Below the pieces are notes generated by a model, which did no database searches, was not told the DNA's origin, and worked only from the letters and a program-made list of their open reading frames with translations. A program made the position numbers and the translations under genes. A stretch of 6,128 nt of DNA, taken from NCBI GenBank assembly GCA_002400805.1, contig NVRG01000010.1, positions 4,210-10,337 of the forward strand, written 5' to 3'. The stretch comes from Gammaproteobacteria bacterium (GTDB lineage: Bacteria > Pseudomonadota > Gammaproteobacteria > Nitrosococcales > Methylophagaceae). Below, in pieces: positions 1-5,861 of the stretch (positions are counted from its first letter, which is position 1; the number at the start of each line of letters is the position of its first letter).

Positions 1-485
1 ACAGGAACGAGCACCAGATTGACCAGCCATTGCAGAATGATGGCACCAGAACGGGTCATATAACTGAATATGCCTCCGGCAACTTGGCCCATTTCAGACC
101 AATAACTGGTTAAGGCTTGTTTAATGGTACTAATATCTAACAAATCAGTAGGTAAACCCAGCGAAAGCAACCAAGGTTGCACCGCAGTATGCAATACGGT
201 GAGGTAGTCTGGCAGTCGTTTTAATAAGGCACCGATTTGCGAACTTAACATCGGAAGTAATACTAATAACAGTAAGAGGAAAAATACCACTAAGACAGCA
301 AATACGATGATTACTGACACTGTGCGTGACAGCTTCCAGCCTTCCAGTTTGTCGACCAATGGATCGGCTAAATACGCTAATAAAGCTGATATAAAAAAGG
401 GCATTAATACCGGTGCTAATTGATAAAACAACCAGCCAACAATGACTGCTCCAATCACGATTAACAGTTTATTGATATCACTCAT
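1..485 (-). CDS. AI-2E family transporter / PerM-type permease, N-terminal part (cut by window edge)
   Basis: Partial gene: 161 codons plus two bases are visible and the C-terminal part lies beyond base 1. The translation starts MSDINKLLIVIGAVIVGWLF. Hydrophobic segments lie at about residues 7-40 and 55-80. The first contains the family-typical run PFFISALLAYLADPLVDKLE (29-48). A more polar stretch (81-135) follows, then a third hydrophobic segment from about 147. The last visible residues, LVLVP plus the first bases of a Val codon, sit where the family has its PVxxFYLLxDW motif. The AI-2E exporter/PerM family (PF01594) is a set of polytopic inner-membrane proteins whose substrates are mostly unknown; autoinducer-2 export and sodium/proton antiport have been reported for some members. 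The ATG shares its A with the TAA stop of the upstream phosphatidyltransferase (TAATG), suggesting translational coupling. I see no clear Shine-Dalgarno. Family call is firm, substrate unknown. Confidence 0.9.
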   Translation of the reverse strand, partial: MSDINKLLIVIGAVIVGWLFYQLAPVLMPFFISALLAYLADPLVDKLEGWKLSRTVSVIIVFAVLVVFFLLLLLVLLPMLSSQIGALLKRLPDYLTVLHTAVQPWLLSLGLPTDLLDISTIKQALTSYWSEMGQVAGGIFSYMTRSGAIILQWLVNLVLVP

Positions 486-1039
486 TACGACTTTTTCATC
501 TGCTGCCATGCACGTAGTCCCCATACCAAAACATATTCAGTGCCACTATTAAAGACACTCGCGACAACCAGCCACTTTCCGATAGTGACTAATTGTTGAA
601 ACTCAGTAATCCATAACTGTTGTAACATCACCAACAACACTAACAATATTTGCATTACTGTATTTATCTTACTGCTCCACAACGGCAGTAACTCAAATTT
701 ACCCACAACATAATGATAGGCTACGCCACCCAATACAATCACTAAATCACGGCCGATGACCAACCATAATAGCCATATCGGTATTAGACCCAACCAGGCC
801 AATGTAGTAAAGCTCGCTACCAACAATAATTTGTCGGCAATAGGATCGAGTATCGACCCCAAGCGTGATTCCCAATGATAATGTTTAGCTAAAAAACCAT
901 CCAATGCATCTGATATGCCTGCTATGGCAAATATCACTAAGGCAAACATAAATTGTCCCGTCAACATCGCCCAGATGACGGGGATGATGAGGAAAATTCT
1001 TAATATCGATATGAGGTTCGGTATGTCTTTCCGAGTCAA
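485..1039 (-). CDS. CDP-alcohol phosphatidyltransferase, PgsA-like (phosphatidylglycerophosphate synthase family)
   Basis: 184 residues, the usual PgsA length. It is an integral inner-membrane enzyme predicted to move a phosphatidyl group from CDP-diacylglycerol to an alcohol, glycerol 3-phosphate in true PgsA. The family signature is present: D44, D47, G48, A51, K52, G61, D65 and D69 with correct spacing. The Arg of the usual 'AR' pair is Lys (K52). The N-terminus (DIPNLISILRIFLIIPV, 5-21) is typical of PgsA, and hydrophobic segments follow at about 75-105 and 128-145. The start is a TTG overlapping the DUF2066 stop (TTGA, 1036-1039). No in-frame ATG lies just upstream, and starting at the next in-frame Met (residue 25) would remove the conserved N-terminus. 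No good ribosome binding site is visible, so coupling to DUF2066 is likely. In many gammaproteobacteria the canonical pgsA lies next to uvrC, so this may be a paralogue with another alcohol acceptor; hence no gene symbol. Confidence 0.9.
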   Translation of the reverse strand: MTRKDIPNLISILRIFLIIPVIWAMLTGQFMFALVIFAIAGISDALDGFLAKHYHWESRLGSILDPIADKLLLVASFTTLAWLGLIPIWLLWLVIGRDLVIVLGGVAYHYVVGKFELLPLWSSKINTVMQILLVLLVMLQQLWITEFQQLVTIGKWLVVASVFNSGTEYVLVWGLRAWQQMKKS

Positions 1040-2091
1040 GGCATCAACCGATAACGCAAGATACTAGAAGAGTTATAACTCGTATCTTCCACCAATACCC
1101 GGCCGATAGACAATGTCTGGTTAAACACGCTCCGCTCACCTTTTAGCGAAAGTGTGACGTCAACTTTGTCTGTCTCTAGGCTCGATAATTTCACATCCGA
1201 GACATATTGTAGTTTTGATAAATACTGCATTAACCGTGCAAAATCAGCATAGTCGCCAACGTTGGTGATTTGTAATGCCAATTGTTGTTCATACTGATTA
1301 CTGCTGACAACTTGGGTAAAACGGCGCGCTAAGCGATCCGTTAATTCTTCAATACCGGCTGTTAACGCTGTTGGTAACTCACCCCGAGATTGCCAGTTTT
1401 CCGATTGACCATTAATCAAAGCATGCCAATGAATTTGGCTATTGAAGCGACCTTCCATAGAAACACGCGCAATCAATATCACCTGCGGTGCATAACGTTG
1501 TGACGCAAGCTCGATACTGTCTGAAAAATCACCCCATACATCGGCAAATTTAACTTGTGCATGATCTTGTAAATCCATCACTGGCAGAAATATCGGCAGG
1601 CCACGTAGTTCTGCAGCTTGCTCGAGCAAAACCGGAATATTATGTTCGCTACTTTCAGCGCCTATTACTGTACGATTTTGACCATCATCGAGCGCAAGCC
1701 AGACTAAAACATCGGGTCTAGTCTTGCTCCAAATTGGCAAACCCAAATTAGTTAATGATTTATTAAGACTGGGTTCGTTAAATTTAAGCAATAATGCCAA
1801 GCGATCAGGCTGAGTTAAATCTTCGGTAATTTCATTTATGCGTTCATATTGGAACTGTTGCACCAATTTATTTGCCTGACCTAGAACAGGGCTTAAATCA
1901 GTCACGTCGATGGCTGAACGGTCACCGACAACCTTAAGTATTACTTGTCGTAAGACTTCGGGTGCCAGCTGTTGCCGTTCTTGTTCACTTTGGGAAACCA
2001 CCGGAACGGGAGATTGATACAAATTAGCAAGCTCAGCGGCGAAGCTTTCGGTTGCTAACAAGGAAATTAGGACAATAAATAATCTATGCAT
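1036..2091 (-). CDS. DUF2066 domain exported protein of unknown function
   Basis: 351 residues. The N-terminus is a Sec signal peptide: short basic start (MHR), hydrophobic core LFIVLISLLATES (4-16), and a likely cleavage after A18 or A19 (SFA|A). The mature protein opens with a run typical of DUF2066 (PF09839): 'VPVVSQSEQERQQLAPEVLR' (29-48), followed by QVILKVVGDRSAI. The family is common in gammaproteobacteria, usually divergent from purM as here, and its function is not established. I see no catalytic motif, no lipobox and no second membrane segment, so a periplasmic location is inferred. It is first in a minus-strand operon with the phosphatidyltransferase and the AI-2E permease. No Shine-Dalgarno precedes the ATG. 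A good extended -10 ends only six bases upstream of the A, so the mRNA may be leaderless. Confidence 0.88.
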   Translation of the reverse strand: MHRLFIVLISLLATESFAAELANLYQSPVPVVSQSEQERQQLAPEVLRQVILKVVGDRSAIDVTDLSPVLGQANKLVQQFQYERINEITEDLTQPDRLALLLKFNEPSLNKSLTNLGLPIWSKTRPDVLVWLALDDGQNRTVIGAESSEHNIPVLLEQAAELRGLPIFLPVMDLQDHAQVKFADVWGDFSDSIELASQRYAPQVILIARVSMEGRFNSQIHWHALINGQSENWQSRGELPTALTAGIEELTDRLARRFTQVVSSNQYEQQLALQITNVGDYADFARLMQYLSKLQYVSDVKLSSLETDKVDVTLSLKGERSVFNQTLSIGRVLVEDTSYNSSSILRYRLMP

Positions 2092-2093
2092 TG

Positions 2094-2102
2094 TGGTATT
2101 CT
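2094..2102 (+). promoter_or_regulatory. Possible extended -10 promoter for the purM operon
   Basis: The plus strand reads TGGTATTCT: a TGn extension followed by TATTCT, four of six matches to TATAAT. It overlaps the minus-strand -10 with a one-base offset, forming a nearly symmetric element. Initiation would fall near 2109, giving a leader of about 44 nt before purM. No convincing -35 hexamer is present. An alternative is the TTGACT at 2115-2120, but 17 bp downstream of it there is only a poor -10 (TTTCAG). Weaker than the opposing promoter. Confidence 0.35.
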
Positions 2103-2106
2103 AACA
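2098..2106 (-). promoter_or_regulatory. Extended -10 promoter for the DUF2066 operon
   Basis: Read on the minus strand the sequence is TGTTAGAAT: an extended -10 (TGn) followed by TAGAAT, five of six matches to the sigma-70 TATAAT. No good -35 hexamer lies 16-18 bp upstream (best candidates match three of six), which extended -10 promoters can tolerate. Transcription would be expected to begin at 2091-2092, at or one base before the A of the DUF2066 ATG. Sequence-only prediction. Confidence 0.5.
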
Positions 2107-2141
2107 CGCTGTTTTTGACTGGTTACAGCCTTATTTATTTC

Positions 2142-2145
2142 AGGA
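2142..2145 (+). promoter_or_regulatory. Ribosome binding site of purM
   Basis: AGGA, within CAGGAATTTACG, lies seven bases before the ATG at 2153. It is the clearest Shine-Dalgarno in the window and supports this purM start. Most downstream genes lack one and appear to depend on coupling. Confidence 0.75.
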
Positions 2146-2152
2146 ATTTACG

Positions 2153-3214
2153 ATGACAAAAAGCGTGGATAACTCTACCACATCTTCATTAAGCTACCGC
2201 GATGCCGGTGTTGATATCGAGGCAGGTAACGCCCTCGTAGATCGAATTAAACCTCTCGCCAAAAAAACACGTCGCCCTGGAGTAATGGCTGGTTTAGGTG
2301 GTTTTGGCAGTATGTTCGAGTTGCCAGTCGATCGTTATAAACAACCTGTATTAGTGTCTGGCACCGATGGTGTCGGTACTAAATTACGTCTCGCCATTGA
2401 GTCAGGCATACACAATACTATCGGTATCGATTTAGTTGCGATGTGCGTTAATGACATCATTGTACTGGGAGCTGAACCTCTCTTTTTCTTGGATTACTAC
2501 GCAACAAGCAAATTAGATATTGATGTAGCAGAATCTGTTATTTCCGGTATTGCCGAAGGCTGTATTCAAGCTGGCGCTGCGTTAGTTGGTGGTGAAACAG
2601 CTGAAATGCCGAGCATGTATCAAGATGGTGATTACGATCTGGCTGGTTTCTGCGTCGGTGTAGTGGAAAAAGACAACGTCATTGATGGCAGCCAAGTTAA
2701 AGCCGGTGATGTTTTACTTGGTCTTGCATCTTCTGGCCCTCATTCAAATGGCTACTCGTTAATTCGTAAAATCCTCGAACGTAGCCAAGACGAATTAAGC
2801 ACAATTTTTGCCGGCAGCACCTTAGGTGAACATCTTTTAGCACCAACACGTATTTATGTTAAGTCGTTATTGCAACTGCATGAAAAAATTAATATACACG
2901 CCTTATCCCACATAACAGGTGGCGGTTTATTAGAAAATATTCCACGGGTATTACCCGACAATGTTTCAGCAGTGATTGACGCAACAAGCTGGCAACGTCC
3001 GGCCATCTTTGACTGGCTACAAGAGCAAGGTAATGTCATTGATGAAGAAATGTATCGTACCTTTAATAACGGTATTGGCATGGTTATCTGTGTCGCTGCT
3101 GAAGATGCAGAGCAAACATTACGTTTATTGACTGAACTTGGTGAAACAGCTTATCAAATTGGTCACATCGAAACCTCAGAACAAGCAACTCCCGATGTGG
3201 TAATTCGTGGCTAA
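2153..3214 (+). CDS. purM: Phosphoribosylformylglycinamidine cyclo-ligase (AIR synthetase) PurM
   Basis: 353 residues, close to the roughly 345 of E. coli PurM. The cytosolic enzyme closes formylglycinamidine ribonucleotide to 5-aminoimidazole ribonucleotide using ATP, step 5 of de novo purine synthesis. The family hallmarks occur in order: SYRDAGVDI (14-22), GLGGFG (47-52), the nucleotide-binding loop [13 protein letters not shown] (69-81), AMCVNDI (96-102), GGETAEMP (146-153), [12 protein letters not shown] (193-204) and [16 protein letters not shown] (253-268). The protein is intact. The start is set by AGGA seven bases upstream and by the SYRDAG motif falling near residue 14; the N-terminus is a few residues longer than in E. 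coli. It is first in a plus-strand operon with purN, a DUF3108 gene and a nudF-like gene. Its stop overlaps the purN start by one base (TAATG). I found no convincing PurR operator upstream. Confidence 0.98.
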   Translation: MTKSVDNSTTSSLSYRDAGVDIEAGNALVDRIKPLAKKTRRPGVMAGLGGFGSMFELPVDRYKQPVLVSGTDGVGTKLRLAIESGIHNTIGIDLVAMCVNDIIVLGAEPLFFLDYYATSKLDIDVAESVISGIAEGCIQAGAALVGGETAEMPSMYQDGDYDLAGFCVGVVEKDNVIDGSQVKAGDVLLGLASSGPHSNGYSLIRKILERSQDELSTIFAGSTLGEHLLAPTRIYVKSLLQLHEKINIHALSHITGGGLLENIPRVLPDNVSAVIDATSWQRPAIFDWLQEQGNVIDEEMYRTFNNGIGMVICVAAEDAEQTLRLLTELGETAYQIGHIETSEQATPDVVIRG

Positions 3215-3810
3215 TGGCGGATAAAAAACCAAATATTGTCATCCTGATTTCAGGTCGTGGCAGCAATATGAAGTCTATCGTCAATGCCATCAATGCGGGT
3301 TCATTAGACGTGAATGTTGCAGCGGTTATCAGTAATCGACCTGATGCTGGTGGGCTAGAGTTTGCTCAGCAACAAGACATTCAAAGCCTCGTAGTTGATC
3401 ACAAAAATTTTGCCTCTCGGGAACAGTTTGACCAAACATTGGCCAAGGAGATTGATCAATATTCACCTGATATCGTGGTGTTAGCTGGTTTTATGCGAAT
3501 CTTAACCGCTGAATTTGTTAATCACTATGCTGGCAAGCTGATTAATATTCACCCGTCTTTGTTACCAAAATTTAAAGGCCTCAACACCCATCAACGTGCC
3601 ATAGATGCAGGTGAAAAAGAACATGGAGCTAGTGTACATCTCGTCACCCCCGAACTTGATGACGGACCAGTGATTTTGCAAGCTAGGGTGCCAGTTTTAG
3701 AAGATGATGATGCTTCAACCTTAGCGGCGAGAGTATTGGAGCAAGAACACCAACTCTACCCAGATGCGATTAATAAACTCGTCACCGAGAAACTCACGCA
3801 GACTGCATGA
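3214..3810 (+). CDS. purN: Phosphoribosylglycinamide formyltransferase PurN
   Basis: 198 residues (E. coli PurN is about 212). The cytosolic enzyme transfers a formyl group from 10-formyltetrahydrofolate to glycinamide ribonucleotide, step 3 of purine synthesis. The phosphate-binding loop ISGRGSNM (12-19) and ISNRPDAGGLEFA (39-51) are clear. LAGFMRIL (90-97) and INIHPSLLPKFKGLNTHQRA (110-129) hold the folate site and catalytic N111 and H113. The third catalytic residue is D149 in HLVTPELDDGPVILQ (142-156), with the same 38-residue Asn-to-Asp spacing as E. coli N106 and D144. The active site is complete and the protein intact. The ATG shares its first base with the purM TAA, and no Shine-Dalgarno is evident, so translation is probably coupled to purM. 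The stop is one base from the DUF3108 start. Confidence 0.98.
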   Translation: MADKKPNIVILISGRGSNMKSIVNAINAGSLDVNVAAVISNRPDAGGLEFAQQQDIQSLVVDHKNFASREQFDQTLAKEIDQYSPDIVVLAGFMRILTAEFVNHYAGKLINIHPSLLPKFKGLNTHQRAIDAGEKEHGASVHLVTPELDDGPVILQARVPVLEDDDASTLAARVLEQEHQLYPDAINKLVTEKLTQTA

Positions 3811-3811
3811 T

Positions 3812-4582
3812 ATGAAAGGATTAGTCAGCACACTCTTTTTGTTGTTATTGCCTTTTGGCTTATTGGCACGAGAGATACCTGACTTTTCAGCTAATTACTT
3901 AGTCAAACTAAATGGTCTGCAAGCAGGCGAGTTAAAACGTCGTTTAACCACCAATGCTGACGGCAGTCGTCAATTTAAATCTTCCACAAAAGCCAAAGGA
4001 ATATTTTCTTTTTTCAAACCTGATCTAGTTGAAGAAACCAGTACTTGGCAATTTCTAGGCAGCCAAATACGTCCCCAACATTATTTGTACGAACGTACGG
4101 GTGGGAAAAAAGATAAATACATGAGTCTTCAGTTTAATTGGCAGACAAACCAACTTTATATTGATGACAAAAAACAGCCTTGGCAGCTGAAGTTAGAACA
4201 CGGCACCTTAGATAAACTGGTCTATCAACTCGCTTTAATGTCCGATCTTGCCGATGAAAAAACCAACTTCAATTACCGCATTGCTGATGGTGGCAAACTT
4301 AAAACTTACGACATCCGTATTGTTGATAAAGAAATAATTACTACGCCATTAGGTAAAATTGAAACTATAAAACTCATTCGCTATCGTGATGGAAAAAACA
4401 AACGCCAAACTACCTTGTGGTGTGCACCTCAACTGAATTATCTGCCCGTTCAATTAGAGCATACAGAAAAAGGCGGATCAGTCTTCACCGCCGTACTCCG
4501 ACGACTGAAAGGCATACCCACTGATGATGTCTTTATCCGAGTAAAGTCAAAACCAAGTAGCTACGGCCAAGTGATTCACTAA
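3812..4582 (+). CDS. DUF3108 domain exported protein of unknown function
   Basis: 256 residues from the chosen start. The reading frame is open to an ATG at 3764, but that would overlap purN by 47 bases and add 16 hydrophilic residues before the signal peptide. The ATG at 3812, one base after the purN stop (TGATATG), gives a clean signal: MKG, a hydrophobic core LVSTLFLLLLPFGLL (4-18) and cleavage probably after A19. The mature part begins with the DUF3108 (PF11306) pattern, an aromatic-rich strand followed by a short Gly-containing turn (PDFSANYLVKLNGLQAGEL), and continues as beta-rich sequence. Motifs such as GTLDKLVYQLALM and the late LWCAPQLNYLPVQLEH fit the family, which is linked with purN in many gammaproteobacteria. 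Function is unknown; an envelope location is inferred from the signal. One Cys is visible in the mature part (in LWCAP), no lipobox. Confidence 0.9.
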   Translation: MKGLVSTLFLLLLPFGLLAREIPDFSANYLVKLNGLQAGELKRRLTTNADGSRQFKSSTKAKGIFSFFKPDLVEETSTWQFLGSQIRPQHYLYERTGGKKDKYMSLQFNWQTNQLYIDDKKQPWQLKLEHGTLDKLVYQLALMSDLADEKTNFNYRIADGGKLKTYDIRIVDKEIITTPLGKIETIKLIRYRDGKNKRQTTLWCAPQLNYLPVQLEHTEKGGSVFTAVLRRLKGIPTDDVFIRVKSKPSSYGQVIH

Positions 4583-4583
4583 T

Positions 4584-5189
4584 ATGACGAAACAATTTAA
4601 AATAATTAAAGAAGAAACCGCCTATAACGGTTTTTTCAAACTAAAAGAATTCACCGTCAAACATACCTTATATAAAGGTGGCTGGAGCAATACCATTACC
4701 CGTGAATTGTTTCACCGTGGTAATTGTGTCGCAGTGTTACTTTACGATCCAGATCGTGATGAAGTAGTGATCATCGAACAATTTCGTATCGGTGCATTGA
4801 AAATGCCCGATCCTGAACAAGCATGGTTATTAGAAATCGTTGCTGGCGCTATTGAACAAGGTGAATCAGCAGAAGATGTGGCCTATCGTGAATCTGTTGA
4901 AGAAGCAGGCTGTGAAATTCAGGAGCTGATTAAGATCAATGACTTCTTTACGTCACCAGGCGGCACCTCAGAACTATTAACTTTGTATTGCGGCAAAGTT
5001 GATACTACCCATGTTGGTGGTGTCCATGGCCTTGACCATGAAGATGAAGATATCTCAGTTCAAGCTATGAAGTTTGATGATGTTTATCAATTACTGTTGG
5101 ATGGTAAAATTCTTTCGGCTATCCCTATCATTGCAATTCAGTGGCTGAAAATAAACCGGGATAACTTACGAAGTCAGTGGCAAAAATAG
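4584..5189 (+). CDS. nudF: ADP-ribose pyrophosphatase, NudF-type Nudix hydrolase
   Basis: 201 residues (E. coli NudF is about 209). It is predicted to hydrolyse ADP-ribose to AMP and ribose 5-phosphate in the cytosol with Mg2+, removing a reactive NAD breakdown product. The Nudix box GX5EX7REUXEEXGU is complete at 88-110: G88, E94, R102, E103, E106, E107 and G109. The U after RE is Ser104 where a hydrophobic residue is usual. Family-specific features are the loop SPGGTSE (124-130) and GLDHEDEDISV (149-159), whose E155 aligns with the catalytic loop glutamate of E. coli ADP-ribose pyrophosphatase. The gene starts one base after the DUF3108 stop (TAATATG) with no visible Shine-Dalgarno, so it is probably coupled and last in the purM operon. 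In enterobacteria nudF precedes cpdA; that neighbour is missing here and a convergent operon follows. Confidence 0.94.
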   Translation: MTKQFKIIKEETAYNGFFKLKEFTVKHTLYKGGWSNTITRELFHRGNCVAVLLYDPDRDEVVIIEQFRIGALKMPDPEQAWLLEIVAGAIEQGESAEDVAYRESVEEAGCEIQELIKINDFFTSPGGTSELLTLYCGKVDTTHVGGVHGLDHEDEDISVQAMKFDDVYQLLLDGKILSAIPIIAIQWLKINRDNLRSQWQK

Positions 5190-5209
5190 TCGACCGCAGC
5201 TACTTTTTT
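5182..5209. terminator. Weak possible bidirectional terminator between convergent operons
   Basis: An A-tract (5182-5186) and AGT (5188-5190) can pair with ACT (5202-5204) and a T-tract (5204-5209) around an 11-base loop, with T5187 bulged. On the plus strand the structure ends in six T, and on the minus strand in five T. Only one G-C pair lies in the stem, so it is much weaker than a typical intrinsic terminator. Its position fits the job, overlapping the nudF stop and lying about 50 bases beyond the ATL stop, but Rho-dependent termination is equally possible. Confidence 0.3.
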
Positions 5210-5256
5210 ACACTTCATTTTATGACTTAAACCTAGCTCTTAATTCGCTATAGAAA

Positions 5257-5568
5257 CTAGTTATTCACACCATAGATAGCTAAAGACAATTTATCCTTTT
5301 TGAATATAATGCCCTCTTTCTCTAGCAGAGAACGCTGCCGATTGTAGGCATCGCCGCCCACAGGGAATGAGAGTTCACCTTTCGCGTTGACCACTCTATG
5401 CCAGGGTAAAGTTGTATCTTTGGGCAAGCGCTTTAATGTTGAACCGACATAACGTGCATGGTTTGGAAACCCACATAACCTTGCTACTTGGCCGTAAGTA
5501 AGCACCTTACCGTAGGGTATTGCAGCGACTATCTGCCAGGTTAACTCATTAAGTTCTAGATTTTTCAA
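5257..5568 (-). CDS. Alkyltransferase-like protein (ATL), DNA alkylation-damage sensor
   Basis: 103 residues with the DNA-binding domain of O6-alkylguanine-DNA alkyltransferases (MGMT family). The active-site motif PCHR is PWHR here (55-58): Trp56 replaces the alkyl-accepting Cys, so the protein should bind but not repair O6-alkylguanine. ATLs such as S. pombe Atl1 and E. coli YbaZ flag such lesions for nucleotide excision repair. The nucleotide-flipping Tyr and Arg finger fall at Y25 (LTYGQVAR) and R39 (HARYVG), the positions known for S. pombe Atl1 (Tyr25, Arg39, Trp56). The start is TTG at 5568. No in-frame ATG or GTG occurs in the short gap upstream, and this start gives an N-terminus matching Atl1. 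The spacing from the ppiC stop is 14 bases and no strong Shine-Dalgarno is seen. It is last in the operon with the mutarotase and ppiC. A helix-turn-helix protein of another type is unlikely. Confidence 0.92.
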   Translation of the reverse strand: MKNLELNELTWQIVAAIPYGKVLTYGQVARLCGFPNHARYVGSTLKRLPKDTTLPWHRVVNAKGELSFPVGGDAYNRQRSLLEKEGIIFKKDKLSLAIYGVNN

Positions 5569-5582
5569 AATAACCGTAACGA

Positions 5583-5861
5583 CTAATTTCGATAAATTGT
5601 TTCTATTAGATGAAAACCAAATTTAGTTTTTATAGGCCCATGAACTTTCAATACCGGTTTCTTGAAGACAACATTATCTACCGCTTTAACCATTTTACCC
5701 GGACCAAACTCACCTAAATCCCCACCTCTTTTTGCAGTGCTGCATATAGAGTGTTTTTTTGCGAGTTTGCTAAAGTCAGCACCGCCAGCAAGTTGCTGTT
5801 TGAGTTTTTCAGCTTCTTCTTTGGTTTTCACCAGAATATGGCGTGCACATGCTCTGGCCAT
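5583..5861 (-). CDS. ppiC: Parvulin-type peptidyl-prolyl cis-trans isomerase C (PpiC)
   Basis: 92 residues, essentially the size of E. coli PpiC (Par10), a stand-alone cytosolic parvulin that interconverts cis and trans X-Pro bonds. There is no signal peptide. The whole length matches the family: ARHILVKTKEEAEKL (6-20), GADFSKLAKKHSICSTAKRG (27-46), GDLGEFGPGKMVKAVDNVVF (47-66) and GPIKTKFGFHLIETIYRN (75-92). Active-site residues H8, C40, M57 and H84 align with the enterobacterial protein. The Phe expected at 61, part of the proline-binding pocket, is Val (GTA). Between HSIC and RGGDLGEF the protein is nearly identical to E. coli PpiC. The ATG shares its A with the stop of the mutarotase gene (TAATG), and a weak GGA lies about ten bases upstream, so coupled expression is likely. 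The ATL gene follows after 14 bases. Confidence 0.96.
   Translation of the reverse strand: MARACARHILVKTKEEAEKLKQQLAGGADFSKLAKKHSICSTAKRGGDLGEFGPGKMVKAVDNVVFKKPVLKVHGPIKTKFGFHLIETIYRN

Noticed and set aside
2106..2121. Possible PurR operator before purM.
   Set aside because: The best alignment to ACGCAAACGTTTGCGT matches only about seven of sixteen bases and lacks the symmetric centre, so it is not supportable.
2115..2143. TTGACT as the -35 of a sigma-70 promoter for purM.
   Set aside because: The hexamer is a good match, but the bases 17 bp downstream (TTTCAG) match the -10 at only three of six positions and other spacings are no better. Kept only as an alternative.
2854..3293. Minus-strand open frames of 75 and 69 codons opposite purM and the start of purN.
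   Set aside because: They lie wholly opposite strongly conserved coding sequence, have low-complexity Cys/Ser-rich or unrecognisable translations, and lack ribosome binding sites. They are shadows.
3764..3811. Longer start for the DUF3108 protein (ATG at 3764).
   Set aside because: It would overlap purN by 47 bases and put a 16-residue Arg/Ser-rich extension before a well-formed signal peptide. The ATG at 3812, next to the purN stop, fits better.
5230..5264. Inverted repeat AACCTAG ... CTAGTT in the convergent gap as a terminator hairpin.
   Set aside because: The arms need a bulge, the loop is about 20 bases, there is no following T-tract, and one arm runs into the ATL coding end.
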